Part shown: positions 1 through 10,428 of the stretch, piece after piece
Position numbering within the stretch: position 1 is the stretch's first letter
Layout of the letters: each line of letters begins with the position of its first letter
Assembly: GCF_963583255.1 (NCBI RefSeq)
Contig: NC_084804.1
Location: 20,838,061 to 20,902,060, forward strand
Reading direction: 5' to 3'
Length of the DNA: 64,000 nucleotides
Origin: Pyrus communis
Taxonomy: Eukaryota; Streptophyta; Magnoliopsida; Rosales; Rosaceae
Notes under the pieces: generated by a model
Seen by the model: only the letters and a program-made list of their open reading frames with translations
What the model was told of the DNA's origin: nothing
Database searches by the model: none
Program-made: the position numbers and the translations under genes

Positions 1-690
1 AGACTAGCAAGCGACGCCATCGTTGCTGACCCGAGTTCACTGAGCCGATCGTTGCAGCCACCCACCACTACCTGTTGTTGCATCACGTGACCACAAACCG
101 AGGTCTAAAACCCAGAAATTATCGCTGCAAATCCCGATTAAGAACCACCACCTGTGTCTGCAATTCTGTCTGCACAAGAGACAAAACTCGAGAAACGGCT
201 ACTGACCACCTTGAACATATCACTCCTGCACCCACACCTGATCTGTTCTAGTGACACTTGTCTGTATCAAATAAACATCATTGATGCCTGAAACTCAAAC
301 CAGAATCATAAATGCGTGTGTACACGTACTAATCTGTAGCCCAACCCGTGTTCTGCAAAACTAATTTTTTGTGATTTGCAATTTTCTTGCTTTGCTGTGC
401 TTCAAAAGAAGTCCCCAGGAGTAAGGAAAATAAAAAATAAAAAAAAAAAGAAAAAAGAAAAAAGAAAAAGGAAAAAAAGGAATAAGTAAAAGAGAAAAAA
501 TAGTTTGTCTTTTTTTGGGCTATTGTTTGTTTTTCTAGGGGTCTCACATTGTTTGACCTAGTTAGTTTGGAATATTAGCCCTATCAATCACCTCAGATGT
601 TGCACTCAACTCACGCAGAGCAATGACACGTTGGACTCGTCATCCCCGCTGTAACGAGTTGTGTGCATTGGTTGCCGAAGTTAAGGTAGA
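1..690. other. Non-coding stretch upstream of copia remnant
   Basis: No gene is recognisable here. The first 300 bases are C/A-rich, and 421-500 is a purine-rich A/G simple tract. Since the copia coding remnant starts just downstream, this could be what is left of its leader and gag region or of the 5' LTR, but no second LTR copy was found in the window to prove it. Confidence 0.4.
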
Positions 691-744
691 TTATATGATC
701 ATACAAGTAACGATGGTAAGGCTTTAAAGGTTTCTACATCTGTT

Positions 745-1323
745 CTGAATAATATATGGATAATTGATTCTGGTGCTACTGAACATATGACTTGTGATTC
801 TAGATAGGTACGAACACTAAACCTATCCACCAAAACTAACGTGAATGTTGCTAATGGTAATGTTGCCCCCATTATTGGGGAATGTGTTATCTCTCTTTCT
901 GATACGCTTAATCTTAATTTTGTACTTGTTGTTCATTCTCTTGACTATAATTTATTATCTGTTGCTCAGATAACTCTTGCCCTACATTGCCTTGTGATTT
1001 TTTGGCCTTCCTTTTATGTTTTTAAGGACATTCGGACTTGCAAGATGATTGGTTATGGTATTAGGAAGGGGAAGCTCTACTACTTGGAATTGACATCGAA
1101 TAGTACCCAAATGTTGACTCAAGCTCTTGTTGCGGAAGGATCTCAAGGGGAGAAGAATAAAACTTCGGAGGTTTGGTTCTGGCATCGTCGACTTGGACAT
1201 GCTTCTTTTGGTTATCTACAAACGTTGTTTCCTAGCTTATTTGTTCATAATGATGTTTCTAGTTTAAATGTGGTGTTTGTGAATTGGTTAAAAATCATCA
1301 TACTTCGTTTCCGTCCAGTTTGA
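745..1323 (+). pseudogene. copia protease and GAG-pre-integrase remnant
   Basis: The aspartic protease signature DSGAT is encoded at 766-780, followed by EHMTC, as in plant copia elements. A stop (TAG near 805) interrupts the protease soon after. The reading frame then runs open from 841 to 1323 and carries the zinc-binding GAG-pre-integrase motif HRRLGHASF near 1182-1210. In intact elements these domains cleave the polyprotein and begin the integrase. The frame is lost at 1321, before the integrase core. Confidence 0.85.
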
Positions 1324-1329
1324 GTAAAA

Positions 1330-2427
1330 GTTCAGTTCCATTTATGATAATTCATTCTGATATGTAGGGGCCCTCTAATACTGCTACATTTGGTGGTGCT
1401 CATTGGTTCACTACTTTTATTGATGATTGCACACGTATGACTTGAGTTTATTTAATGAAGTCCAAAAGTGAAGTTCTTCTTTGTTTCAACGATTTCCCAA
1501 AATGGTGCAAGTACAGTATAAGTCATAAAAACAGGTTCTCATGAGTGATAATGGTGGTGAGTATGTGAACTCTAAACTTCATGCCTTTCTTGATCATCAT
1601 GGTATTGTTCATCAAACTACATGCCCATATACTCCACAACAAAAAGGAGTTGCAGAATGCAAGAACCGTAAACTTCTGCAGGTTGTTCGTGCTTCCTTAC
1701 TTGAGGCGCGTCTCCCGTTATCCTATTGGGGAGAAGCTCTCATTTCAGCTGCGTATCTTATTAATCGTGTTCCATCTTGATCAGTTGATTTTTAGACACC
1801 ACTTCAAGCTCTCTTTCACATGTTGATGCTCCTACAATCCCCAATCTTCTACCTCACGTGTTTGGCTGTGTGGCCTTCGTTAATCTCCACAAACAGCAGA
1901 GGAGTAAGCTTGAACCTCGAGCCTTACGGTGTGTGTTTGTAGGCTATGCCTCTAGTAAAAAAGGATATCAATGTTATCACCCTCCAACAAAAAAGCTGTT
2001 TATTACTATGGATGTTGCATTTCATGAGCATGAGATATACTTTGCCAATCCCGAGTCTTCACTTCAGGGGGAGAATCAGATAAAAGTTCAAACTCTTGAT
2101 TATATAATTCCGGATACAAATATTATGAATGATTTAGATTTAAGTGGTGATCATTCACAAGAAAATAGTGATGTGAATGACGTGGAATTAAGTGGTAATG
2201 TCTTGGAGACAAGTGGTGATCATTCACATGAAAACAATGCTGAAAGCCTTGCAAGGGACGAACTGACACGACTAGACAACTCATTGCCTTCCTCACCACC
2301 TGACAATCCAGTGCCACATACTATCTCACAGTCAATCTCTCCACTCTTGAGCCCTAATGACCATAACCAATCATCTTCGATCTCGGATGCACCATCACCA
2401 CGTCGTCTCCCTAACCTTGTCACCTGA
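1330..2427 (+). pseudogene. copia integrase remnant
   Basis: The core begins near 1345 with an IHSD-like motif carrying the first catalytic Asp, followed at once by a stop. The second Asp lies in SDNGGEY (1541-1561) and the conserved Glu in GVAECKNR (about 1649-1672), where intact elements usually have ERKNR. The C-terminal part continues at 1858-2427 in another frame (FGCVAF, then a VFVGY motif), ending in a hydrophilic linker. At least two stops and one frame change break it, so it is not functional. Confidence 0.8.
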
Positions 2428-2599
2428 GATATTCCTAAACTTACTTATGACGTTAACCCTAAATGCAATACTAGCTATTTAGTGAATAAACCCAACCCTG
2501 ACCCTAATGTGTTATACTTGTTAAGCAATTATGTGTCTACTAGTTACCTGTAAGAATCAAACAAGTCATTTGTGCATCAATTATCTACTGTATCTATTC

Positions 2600-3175
2600 C
2601 TAACAGTGTGCAGAAGGCTTTAGCTGATCCACGTTGGCAAGCAGCAATGAATGAAGAATTAAAGTCTTTGAAGAAAAATGTTACCTGGGAGATCACAGAC
2701 TTGCCAGCTGGCAAGAAACTTATAGGATGCAAATGAGTTTATACTGTGAAGTATAAAGCCGATGGGATGGTGGATCGCTTCAAGTCGAGACTGGTAGCAA
2801 AAGGGTACACTCAGAAATATGGAATCGATTATATGGATACTTTTGCTCTTGTGGCCAAAATCAACACGGTTTGTATTTTGTTGTCTTTTGCTGCAAATCT
2901 TAATTGGCCCTTATAGCAGTTCGATGTGAAGAATAACTTCTTGCATGGAGATTTGACAAAAGAGATTTATATGGATCTTCCACCAGGATCTTACACTCCA
3001 GATAAATACAAAAGAAATGTTTGCAGGTTGAAGAAATCCTTGTATGGTTTGAAGCAGTCCCCGCGAGCATGGTTTGGAAGATTCACAAAATCTTTGAGAG
3101 CATTTGGTTACAAGCAAAGTAACTTTGACCGTACTCTATTTCTGAAAAAAAGAAATGGAAAGTTAACTGCACTTA
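2600..3175 (+). pseudogene. copia reverse transcriptase, 5' part (before MITE)
   Basis: This is the N-terminal part of the copia RVT_2 domain. It has the typical start WQAAMNEEL (about 2635), the motif LVAKGYTQ (about 2791-2815), FDVKNNFLHGD (about 2920-2952, where FDVKTAFLHGD is usual) and SLYGLKQSPRAW (about 3040-3072). In-frame stops occur near 2735 and 2914. The frame reaches KLTAL at 3160-3175, where the MITE begins; the YVDD catalytic motif is on the other side. Confidence 0.88.
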
Positions 3176-3702
3176 GGCCTCGTTTGGCAGCTCGGACTGT
3201 ACTGACTATTTCTGTCGGATAGGATAAATAGCCACCGGATAGTACTGACTAAATTGGTCAGGTGTTTGGTGTAGTATCGGACTAGTGACCGTATTATTTA
3301 TACTGTGTTTGGTATTATACTAGATAGGAGGAATCAAACTTAAAAAAAAAAAATTTTAAAAAAATGAAATCATTTTTTTGTTCCCAGATCTCTCCGCACC
3401 CCCAAACACCCTCCCTCTCTCTCCCTTCTTCTTCCCCGACTGCAGAAGAATCCCAAATAATTGTTCCCCAGCTCTCTCCGCCACACCCCCCAAACTCCCT
3501 CCCTTTCTCTCCCATATTCTTCTTCCCCGACTAAATAATCCGGGCGTTTTGGTTGGTTTTATTAAGCGGGTGTATATCGTGTTATCCTATCCGACCGGTT
3601 AAATTAATCTGACGCTTATTTAGTACGAGTGAACGCCAAACACCCGAGTCCGTATAACTAATCCTATCCAATCCTTTATCTGATCTACCAAACAGGGTCT
3701 TA
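3173..3702. mobile_element. Harbinger/Tourist-type MITE inserted in copia RT
   Basis: The element is 3176-3699 (524 bp), flanked by TTA at 3173-3175 and 3700-3702. The ends are imperfect inverted repeats: left GGCCTCGTTTGG, right (reverse complement) GACCCTGTTTGG, 9 of 12 matching, with further subterminal matches (GGATAGGAT-type motifs on both sides). Taking out the element and one TTA puts the two RT halves in frame across the junction (A-L-I-V-Y-V-D-D), so both the ends and the duplication are confirmed by the host coding sequence. TTA duplications are typical of PIF/Harbinger MITEs. Confidence 0.93.
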
Positions 3703-4115
3703 TTGTGTATGTAGATGATATGGTGGTAATATGGAATGATCCAGAAGAACGTGTGGCCTTGCAAAGATACTTCTCTATGGAATTTGAGATAAAAGATATT
3801 GGATCCCTAGAATATTTTCTACGGATTGAGGTATCGAGAAGCAGTTCTGGAATTTTCTTGTCACAGAGGAAGTATATTATTGATTTGTTGCATGAAACTG
3901 GCATGTCAGCCAGTAGCTACACCATTAGAGGAAGGGTTAAAGCGTTCTGTTAAGCCTAATCAAGTACCAATTGACAAAGGGAGATACCAAAGGTTAGTAG
4001 GTCGTTTAATGTACTTAGCATACACAAGACCATACCTTGCTTATCCATTGAGTGTAATAAGTCAATATATGCATGACCCTGGAGAACAACATATGAATGC
4101 AGCCATGAGGATTTT
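3700..4115 (+). pseudogene. copia reverse transcriptase, 3' part (after MITE)
   Basis: This continues the RT of 2600-3175. The catalytic YVDD motif is at about 3709-3720, followed by the DIGSLEYFL region (about 3796-3822). The frame then shifts near 3910-3950 and continues with RYQRLVGRLMYL and TRPYLAYPLSVISQYM, the usual end of the copia RT. Similarity stops near 4115, where unrelated AT-rich sequence begins, so the RNase H region and 3' LTR have been lost. Confidence 0.87.
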
Positions 4116-5055
4116 GTTGTTAATTAACGGGATTGTATAATTTGTGGAATGCGTTATTTATATACCATTGGATTTAGCTTAATTTGTTCAGGAAATTATC
4201 ATTAATTCCGTGAGCATGAGACGAAGGATTTAGCTTGCAAGTAGCAAATTTAACTTTTTTTGCTTAAAGGGTAAATGATCAAATTTATCAAAAGCTATTA
4301 CTTCCTAATGCTGCAATTATTTCCCTTGTAATGGCTCATCGATATGCAAAAGTAACTTTAATTTCCTCATGTCAGTTTTCTTTGCTTTTTTCTTCTAGTT
4401 TCAAATGCAAGAAATGATTAGTTTCTAATGTTATATTTTTATGATTTAAAAGGTGTAGATGTCGCAGTTGATCACTCGTCGTCGGAGTGTGACCAATGCG
4501 CCTCCCGCATTATCAGCATCTACTGCTTCAGCTGCGAGTGCTCCATGGATTGGGGAGCCTACACCCCTTACTGAGGCTACTTCTCTGACCTCCAAATCTC
4601 GCTACTAGCATTTCATCTTGCTCCACCTTCGACCTCAGAGCCACGTTGCCCTGTTGATACCAGTAGCCTAATGTATCAAACCTAGAAGACTACTTGTAGT
4701 TTTTTTCTTTTTTGTTTGGACATCTTGTATGTACGTTTTCATATATTTTATAATTAAATACTTTTGCTTAGTTAATTAATTATTGTTTAGAATTTAATTA
4801 CAATATTTATTAAAAATTAAAAAATATTTTTTTTGACCAAAATGAAAAAAAGGGGTTTGCCCGACACATGCCTACATCGTGCAAAGACACTTTGCGCGAC
4901 GCATGTTACTTCTTCATCGTGCAAACCCTACTGTCACTGCCTTGGCGCGATGATAGCGCGCGACGAAAGTTGCGTCGCACAAACCCTTAGGCAACGATTT
5001 TTGACTTTGCGTGACAAAGGTACCTATGTCGCGCAAAGTGTTTTTTCCACTAGTG
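4116..5055. mobile_element. CACTA (En/Spm) transposon, one terminal region
   Basis: The right end reads ...TTTTTTCCACTAGTG with the terminal TAGTG at 5051-5055. Inward, 4850-5040 carries several copies of a GC-rich motif (TTTGCGCGAC, GTCGCGCAAAG, ATCGTGCAAAC) in both orientations, the subterminal repeat pattern of plant CACTA elements. A possible terminal exon lies at 4459-4608 (MSQLITRRRS... to TAG) but I do not recognise its product. The other end was not found, so the left limit is only where the copia sequence stops. CACTAGTG is palindromic, but the subterminal repeats place the element on its left. Confidence 0.6.
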
Positions 5056-5239
5056 CTTTAAAGCATTCCGGTGTTCCTTATATGCATGGTCACCCCTAGC
5101 GAGCGTCATGTTATGAATTAGTGGCATTTTGTCCAAGTCTTCATCCTGAAAAATAAAATAACCCTATATTCATAAATACATACATGTTAGTTAATTATAT
5201 TTAAGACATTTACTAATTGTACTACAAGTAAAAAAAAAT

Positions 5240-5652
5240 GAAAATATATACTTGAATTCTTTTCCACAAAACTACCTTATCTTCTTCCGAAACCAAGCGC
5301 CGATCCCTCTTCAAAGGAAGATTTCTTGGATCCCTAACCTCAGCAACGATTAATTTTGAACAATCACCAGCATTTGGACTAACACATTTCCTTGTCGAAT
5401 CAAATACACAAGGTTGTTTCCTTGTCCACTTCTGAATTACAGCTCTGCGGGTTTTACGTTGAGTTGTTCCTTATTAATGAGAAAACTTAACATTTGTCAT
5501 GTATTTCAAACCAAAGGAAAAACTGAGAGGGAAGGAGAAAGGAAAAACAAACATTATGCACAATACAATTAATTTAAAACGCACCAATTTCAGAATGTTG
5601 CTCATCTGATTGTTGCTCCTGGAATTGTTGGTCTTCAATTTGTTCCTCCATA
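5240..5652 (-). pseudogene. CACTA transposase fragment (Transposase_24-like)
   Basis: On the minus strand an ATG at 5650-5652 starts a Q/E-rich stretch (MEEQIEDQQF...) read to about 5585. After an intron-like gap, a basic stretch follows at about 5470-5250 (RGTTQRKTRRAVIQKW, then DSTRKCVSPNAGDC, RDPRNLPLKRDRR). This resembles the N-terminal region of plant En/Spm-type transposase genes, by my recollection of the family. Each piece is shorter than 60 codons. The catalytic part is absent, so this is a fragment. Identity is moderate; the open basic stretch is seen directly. Confidence 0.5.
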
Positions 5653-7030
5653 GAGATTGAAAAGAGGGAACGAGAAAGGAAGGGTAGAGAGCGAGCGGCG
5701 CATGGAGCAGAAATGGGAAGATGACTAGGTTTAACTAGGGTTAAAATTAGCGACCCTTACAACCGCCAGGAAATCGAATATTGTCGCGTATAAAAGCCAG
5801 GAAATTAAATTTATGTTTGTCGGGTTAAAAGTATATCCATTTGTATACGGTTCCAAATTATGCAGTATCATCAACCAACTCTTGTCCATGTTTTACCATT
5901 TTACGAGGGCAAAGTCTTACGTTGAAACTAAGATCCCTACAATCTTTCAATTCCTATCACGTAGGTGTAACTATTAGAATTTTCAATCCCTATCTTTTAA
6001 CCCTTGAACTTTATGACGATTGCAATCTTTTAATTTCCGACACCTATCATAGTAAAACAAATTAAAAAAAAAAACAACAAATGGTTAACAAAAATATGCT
6101 TATCTACTCTTGATTATTTATTAAATTCAAGTTTTGTATATCCTCTTAGCAATTAGAATGGAAGATTAAATTAATTTAACATAATATATACCTACATTAC
6201 TAAATATTACCAGTTTATGTTATATTAAATATTGTCAAGTTAACATAAAATTTATAATAAGATTTATTTCAATTTCTTCATAACAATTTAAGTGAATAAA
6301 ATAAATTAATTGAACATAAACATTCCTAATTTGTCTTACTAATTAAATTAAAATCTCTAAATAAATAATCTTGTGTGTTAAATAAACAATTTAAACATCA
6401 AGAAGTTCAATAATAAAACCCCAACCATTAAAGAATTCCATCGTCGATCTATTCTTTATGTACTCAGCCAACTAAAACAAAACCCTACAAAATCAAATCA
6501 GAAAATAAAAATCAGTCACAAGGTGCTTGACGAAAGAAGAAATAGAAGATGAAAACAATAGGATAAAAAATAATTGAAAAACCTACGGTGAGGTGAAGAG
6601 AAGAAAAAGATTGAAGATGAAGAGGAAGAAATGAGTAAAATGAAGATGAGGAAGAAGAAGAAATGAAGATGAAGAAGAAAGTAGAAAGATGGGGGAGGGG
6701 AAGGAAGAAAGAGGCATAGAAATTTGAAAATAATAAAATAAAGCACCTAAGATGGGTATAACTTACATTATTTTACTATAACCGACATAATACCAAAATA
6801 ATCAAATTCTGTCGGTTATAAACGCCACTACTAACTTTATAACCACCAGGATTTGTTAAAAATATTTTAAAAAATTGAAACTATTCACCAGGAATTCTTG
6901 TTAAGGGCGAAAATTTTGCGCTTCAAAAATTGTGGTAGTTATACTAAGTTTATGTTGGTTATATCTGACATTTATATTTTATATTAGCTATAAATGAAAG
7001 GAGTTCATTGTTATCCGACATAGGCTTAAT
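5653..7030 (-). mobile_element. Probable CACTA subterminal region, degraded
   Basis: Sequences at 5740-5830 and 6765-7030 share short motifs of the type CCAGGAAAT / ACCACCAGGAT and GTCGGTTATA, repeated in direct and inverted orientation, as in CACTA subterminal repeats. They lie upstream of the minus-strand transposase fragment, so they could be its 5' terminal region. 5831-6760 between them is AT-rich with a purine-rich tract at 6530-6730 (GAAGAAGA-type) and no gene. No CACTA terminus was found, so limits are approximate. Confidence 0.4.
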
Positions 7031-7059
7031 GACGTGTCGGATATATTTTTGCGGTTTTT

Positions 7060-7112
7060 TCTTTTTTTTTTGCGCCCCCGGGGGGGTTTTGGGGGGGGGG
7101 GGGGGGGGGGGG
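7060..7112. repeat. Poly-T and poly-G tract
   Basis: A T-run followed by a GC-rich link and a run of about 20 G ending near 7112. Similar long G-runs occur at 22543-22556 and 24686-24706. Such homopolymers are hard to sequence, so the exact lengths are doubtful. Confidence 0.7.
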
Positions 7113-7229
7113 TGGGTGTGGTGGGTGAGAGAGGGAGGCAATTATTTCATGCATGCATGGCTCCCACCTTATGTGGTCGATCATAAGAGAAACATATTAA
7201 TGAAAAACCATAGTTTGACAGGTTGTAGT

Positions 7230-8106
7230 TGTAAGCACAAAGTTTTCAGCAATGAATGAAACAATAGCACATCATAAAATAAAATAAAAGATTGTATTAA
7301 TGAAAGTTTAGGATTACAGTCTCTGTGTAACTATTCTTTTACAAGAATATTCCTTTGATTCGTTCTCCAAAGTAAAATTTGATTCAAGGGTGTGAACACT
7401 TGATCTTGAATCGGGCTTGAAATTTCTTTAAGGATTGTCGAGGCTTAATCTATAATGAAATGAGACCATGAGTAGTTTCACATGGTGGGTGATCTTCAGC
7501 CTTGGTGTGGATGACTCGGCACATGTATTTGTTGTGCTTATTAATTCTCTACGAGCTTAATGAAGAACACGAGTGTTTGGGTGTTTGATATTTGCTTTTG
7601 CTAGAAACCGTTTTGGTTTCTTCAAAGACTTGAGCTAGCATCCTTCCTCTCAAGTCCTTTTTCTTGAAAATGAGCCTAGTATTTATAAGCGAGCAATTGA
7701 GTCTCAGTTTAAATCCCCTACTTGAACCCTGTAATTTGTGGGATTAACTTTCTATTTTGATTTAATTTGAGCTAATTATTTAATTTCGCTCTTAATTAAA
7801 TCAAAATTTTTAATTTAAGAAATTAAACCCTAATTGATATAATTTGATCAACTTAGAGTTAGTTTGTCCCTTTTTATTTGATTTAATTTTTTCATTAGGT
7901 TAATTTGCTATTTTAATTGATTTAATTTGTTTGACGGAGATTTCGGATGTCGACATGTGTCACTCTTGATGACTCGTCTAGCTTTGATGAGTCACATGCA
8001 CTGTGTGCAATTTGGCGAGACCCATGATGTGTGCCACATAATCCCTAACAAGTCAAAATTTATTTGTTGGTGAATATTTTTTTTCACCAAAATTTTGATG
8101 TCTACA
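7230..8106 (-). repeat. 3' LTR of the gypsy-like element
   Basis: 877 bp; on the minus strand it runs from TGTAGACATC to GTGCTTACA. The left boundary was set by comparison with the solo copy at 18766-19467, which ends in the similar GCGTTTACA. The LTR holds AT-rich direct motifs (AATTTAATTA types) that are also in the right LTR. Confidence 0.8.
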
Positions 8107-9356
8107 AATTTCCTCTTTCAAGCGACAACATAGTCATATTTAGGAGGTGTGACTTGAAGTTCTTGCTCACTTCCCTAACCATGGTTGTTGTCAAGTATCT
8201 TTTCTTGAACAAACTAAATTAAATGATTCGCACCTTCTTGAATTTTCTTGACCACCTTATTTCTTTGACTAGGAAATCCAATATTTCCCTGCATTGCCTG
8301 AGTGGACGGCATCTCTTTAGTTGTTTTTTTAGGGGCTTTGAAGATGACTGCTACTACAATCACGTATAGAAGAGACATTGTGCGGAGACAAGTGGACTTC
8401 TCTTATTCGAAGCCTGCGACATTCCATAGCATTTGATGCGAGACCTGCTGTGAGAACTTGGGGTCTGTGCTCATCTACAACTACAAGAAGTGTGGCAAAT
8501 GGTGTTGAAGAAAGAAAGCTAAAGCAACATACTCAAACTTGGCTTTCAAGATGCTTTCAACATAGTGGTGTCAACCTGGCAAATTGAGTATGCTTTCAAC
8601 ATACTCAATAACGCTCGACTAGAAGGGAGCACATCAAACTCTATGGGGAACAACATGTTTGCTTTTGATGTGACTGAACTCGAATTTAGTTTTCGAGATG
8701 CCTACATAACCTTTTTAAGAAGAGATCAAGTCATAAGGAGTTAAAGCTTTTTTTTTTGCTGTACGCAGTTTATGCTCATGTAGCCAGGAGCCTTGGAGGA
8801 CTTAAATGTCATTTGCAGTTTTGGTTGGTGTTGAAATGAGCATTTGGTGTCCCATTTTATGCTTGTGAGGATAGGGATATTTGGTGCAGATTTGATGTCA
8901 TTTACAATTTTGACTTGTGCAGACGAGAAACACTTAGTGTCGCCTTTTATACTCGTGTAGACGAGGGGCATTTGGTGTTGCCTTTTAAGCTTGTGCGAGT
9001 GAGAAGCATTTGATGTCATGTTCAGTTTCAGTTCATGCTGGCAAGTACCATTTTATGTCTCATTTTAGGCTCGTGGGAGCGCGGAGCATTTGATGTTGTG
9101 TGCAATTCCAGCTCATGCAAGCAAGGAGCGTTTGATGCCTTGTGCAGTTTCAGCTCGTGTAGGCAACGAGCATGTAATTGGATTTTTTTTTCAAGTGATC
9201 TTGGAGAAGCGTCCCCAACAAGCTTCATAGCAAGGAGTTTGACTCAACGCAATCTTGAAAAAGTCTTCGAGGGAAAAACTCAAGCAGCGTGATGGGGATG
9301 GACGATCATTGCTTCAAAATTTCATCATCCTCAACAATTCTATGTCATTTAAAAGT
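8107..9356 (-). other. Internal region of gypsy-like element, pol absent
   Basis: This is where pol would lie between gag and the 3' LTR, but no protease, RT, RNase H or integrase motif is readable on either strand. The visible structure is the degenerate tandem array at 8800-9180. The rest looks like non-coding filler. Confidence 0.5.
8800..9180. repeat. Degenerate tandem array, roughly 50-bp units
   Basis: About seven or eight diverged units share the pattern GAGCATTTGATGT...GTGCAGTTTCAGCTCGTG..GG. Examples start near 8836, 8889, 8939, 8997, 9085 and 9127. Units differ by substitutions and small indels. On the minus strand it gives repeated peptide-like strings (HELELHTTSNAP type), a by-product of the repeat, not a recognised protein. 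Arrays like this between gag or pol and the 3' LTR are known in some plant gypsy elements. Confidence 0.7.
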
Positions 9357-10428
9357 TTAACGAGAGCTTCTTCGCCTCCTCTTTGATTGGTTGACTTGTG
9401 GACACGACGCATGATTCTTATGCGACTTCTTTAGACTGACTAGAGTCCATCCTTCATTGGCATCAATATATGAGCCACAGTCAAAGTTGTTGCTTGAATC
9501 ATAAAGACTTGTGTACAATTCTTCATCAACCTTACTTGGTTTGACTTCCAAGGTCTTGGAGCATGCCCCTAGTGATCGAAGTGAAAGTGGATGTGGTGTA
9601 TCAAAAGAGCTTAAAATGATGGTGGCATGGTTTGACTCTACCACATCATTAAGATCTAGCTCGGTGTTTCCTTCTTCAGCCAACTTCATGAAGAAATCAA
9701 TGTTTCCTTCTTCAACCAACTTCATGAAGAAATCTTTTTGCACGAAGCACTTTTCAACCAGGTGACTGATGACACCGTGGTACTTGCAGTATCTTGGGTT
9801 GTCCATGTTATTCATCTGTTCAAGCCGCTTGCACTCGGGTAATTCAATTTTTTTTTTTTGAAGCAAGTCTTCTAACATAGCATCGATGCCCAAGTTGGGA
9901 AAATGATACTTATTCTCTTCCATTTCTTTAAATGTGTGTAGTGGCCTTTCTTGGACTTGACTTGACTTAGCCTTCCTTGAACCTTTTCTATCACATGTTG
10001 AGGCTTTAAATGGAGCAGCACTAACCACTATAGATTCCATGTTAGGTTTCTTTAAAGGGTCTGCCTTGTCACCAATAGAATATTTCTTTCCACCATAGTT
10101 TGCAATGCTCAGCTCCATATCTTGGGCTTGAGTTGCTAGTTCTTCAAAGATGTGAGGTTTCATCCTTTAGAGGATGTATTGCAAGCCCAGTGCATGCCTT
10201 GTATGCACATCTTGACAGAAGACAACTATGAGAATCTATCTTTGCAATCAAGGCTTAATGCATGACTACTGTTGATGTAGTTAAACATTGGCTCATCCCT
10301 TCGTTGCTTTGTGTTGGTGAGCCCCATCATGTTTACCATGTGACATGTGTTGAAAAAGCGGTTGAAGAATTCTTTCTTTCTCTGTCTGTTCCCAACTATC
10401 AATTGACTATAGTTCCAAGTTTGTGTAC
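9357..10428 (-). pseudogene. gypsy gag, C-terminal half
   Basis: The minus strand is open from 10163 to 9357 (268 codons). It contains the plant gypsy gag feature NPRYCKYHG..SH..EKCF (about 9740-9800), a CCHC-like segment, followed by LVEEGNI and ELDLNDVVESNHA. The segment KDFFMKLVEEGNI / DFFMKLAEEGNT is duplicated (about 9663-9745). Upstream, 10428-10170, is the end of the capsid-like domain (EFFNRFF, MMGLTNTKQRRDE) with stops. The sequence continues at 12192 on the other side of a solo LTR. Confidence 0.82.

Larger units (their letters stand above)
690..4115 (+). mobile_element. Degenerate Ty1/copia retrotransposon, pol remnant
   Basis: This is a plus-strand copia pol with the order protease, GAG-pre-integrase, integrase, reverse transcriptase, which defines Ty1/copia (integrase before RT). 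It has many stop codons and frameshifts, has no recognisable gag or RNase H, and stops abruptly near 4110 inside the region that normally leads to RNase H. No LTR pair was found. A 524-bp MITE splits the RT domain at 3176-3699. The element is dead; the number of stops points to an old insertion. Confidence 0.85.

Noticed and set aside
8800..9180. CRISPR-like repeat array
   Set aside because: Repeats are diverged and adjacent without unique spacers, in a plant retroelement.
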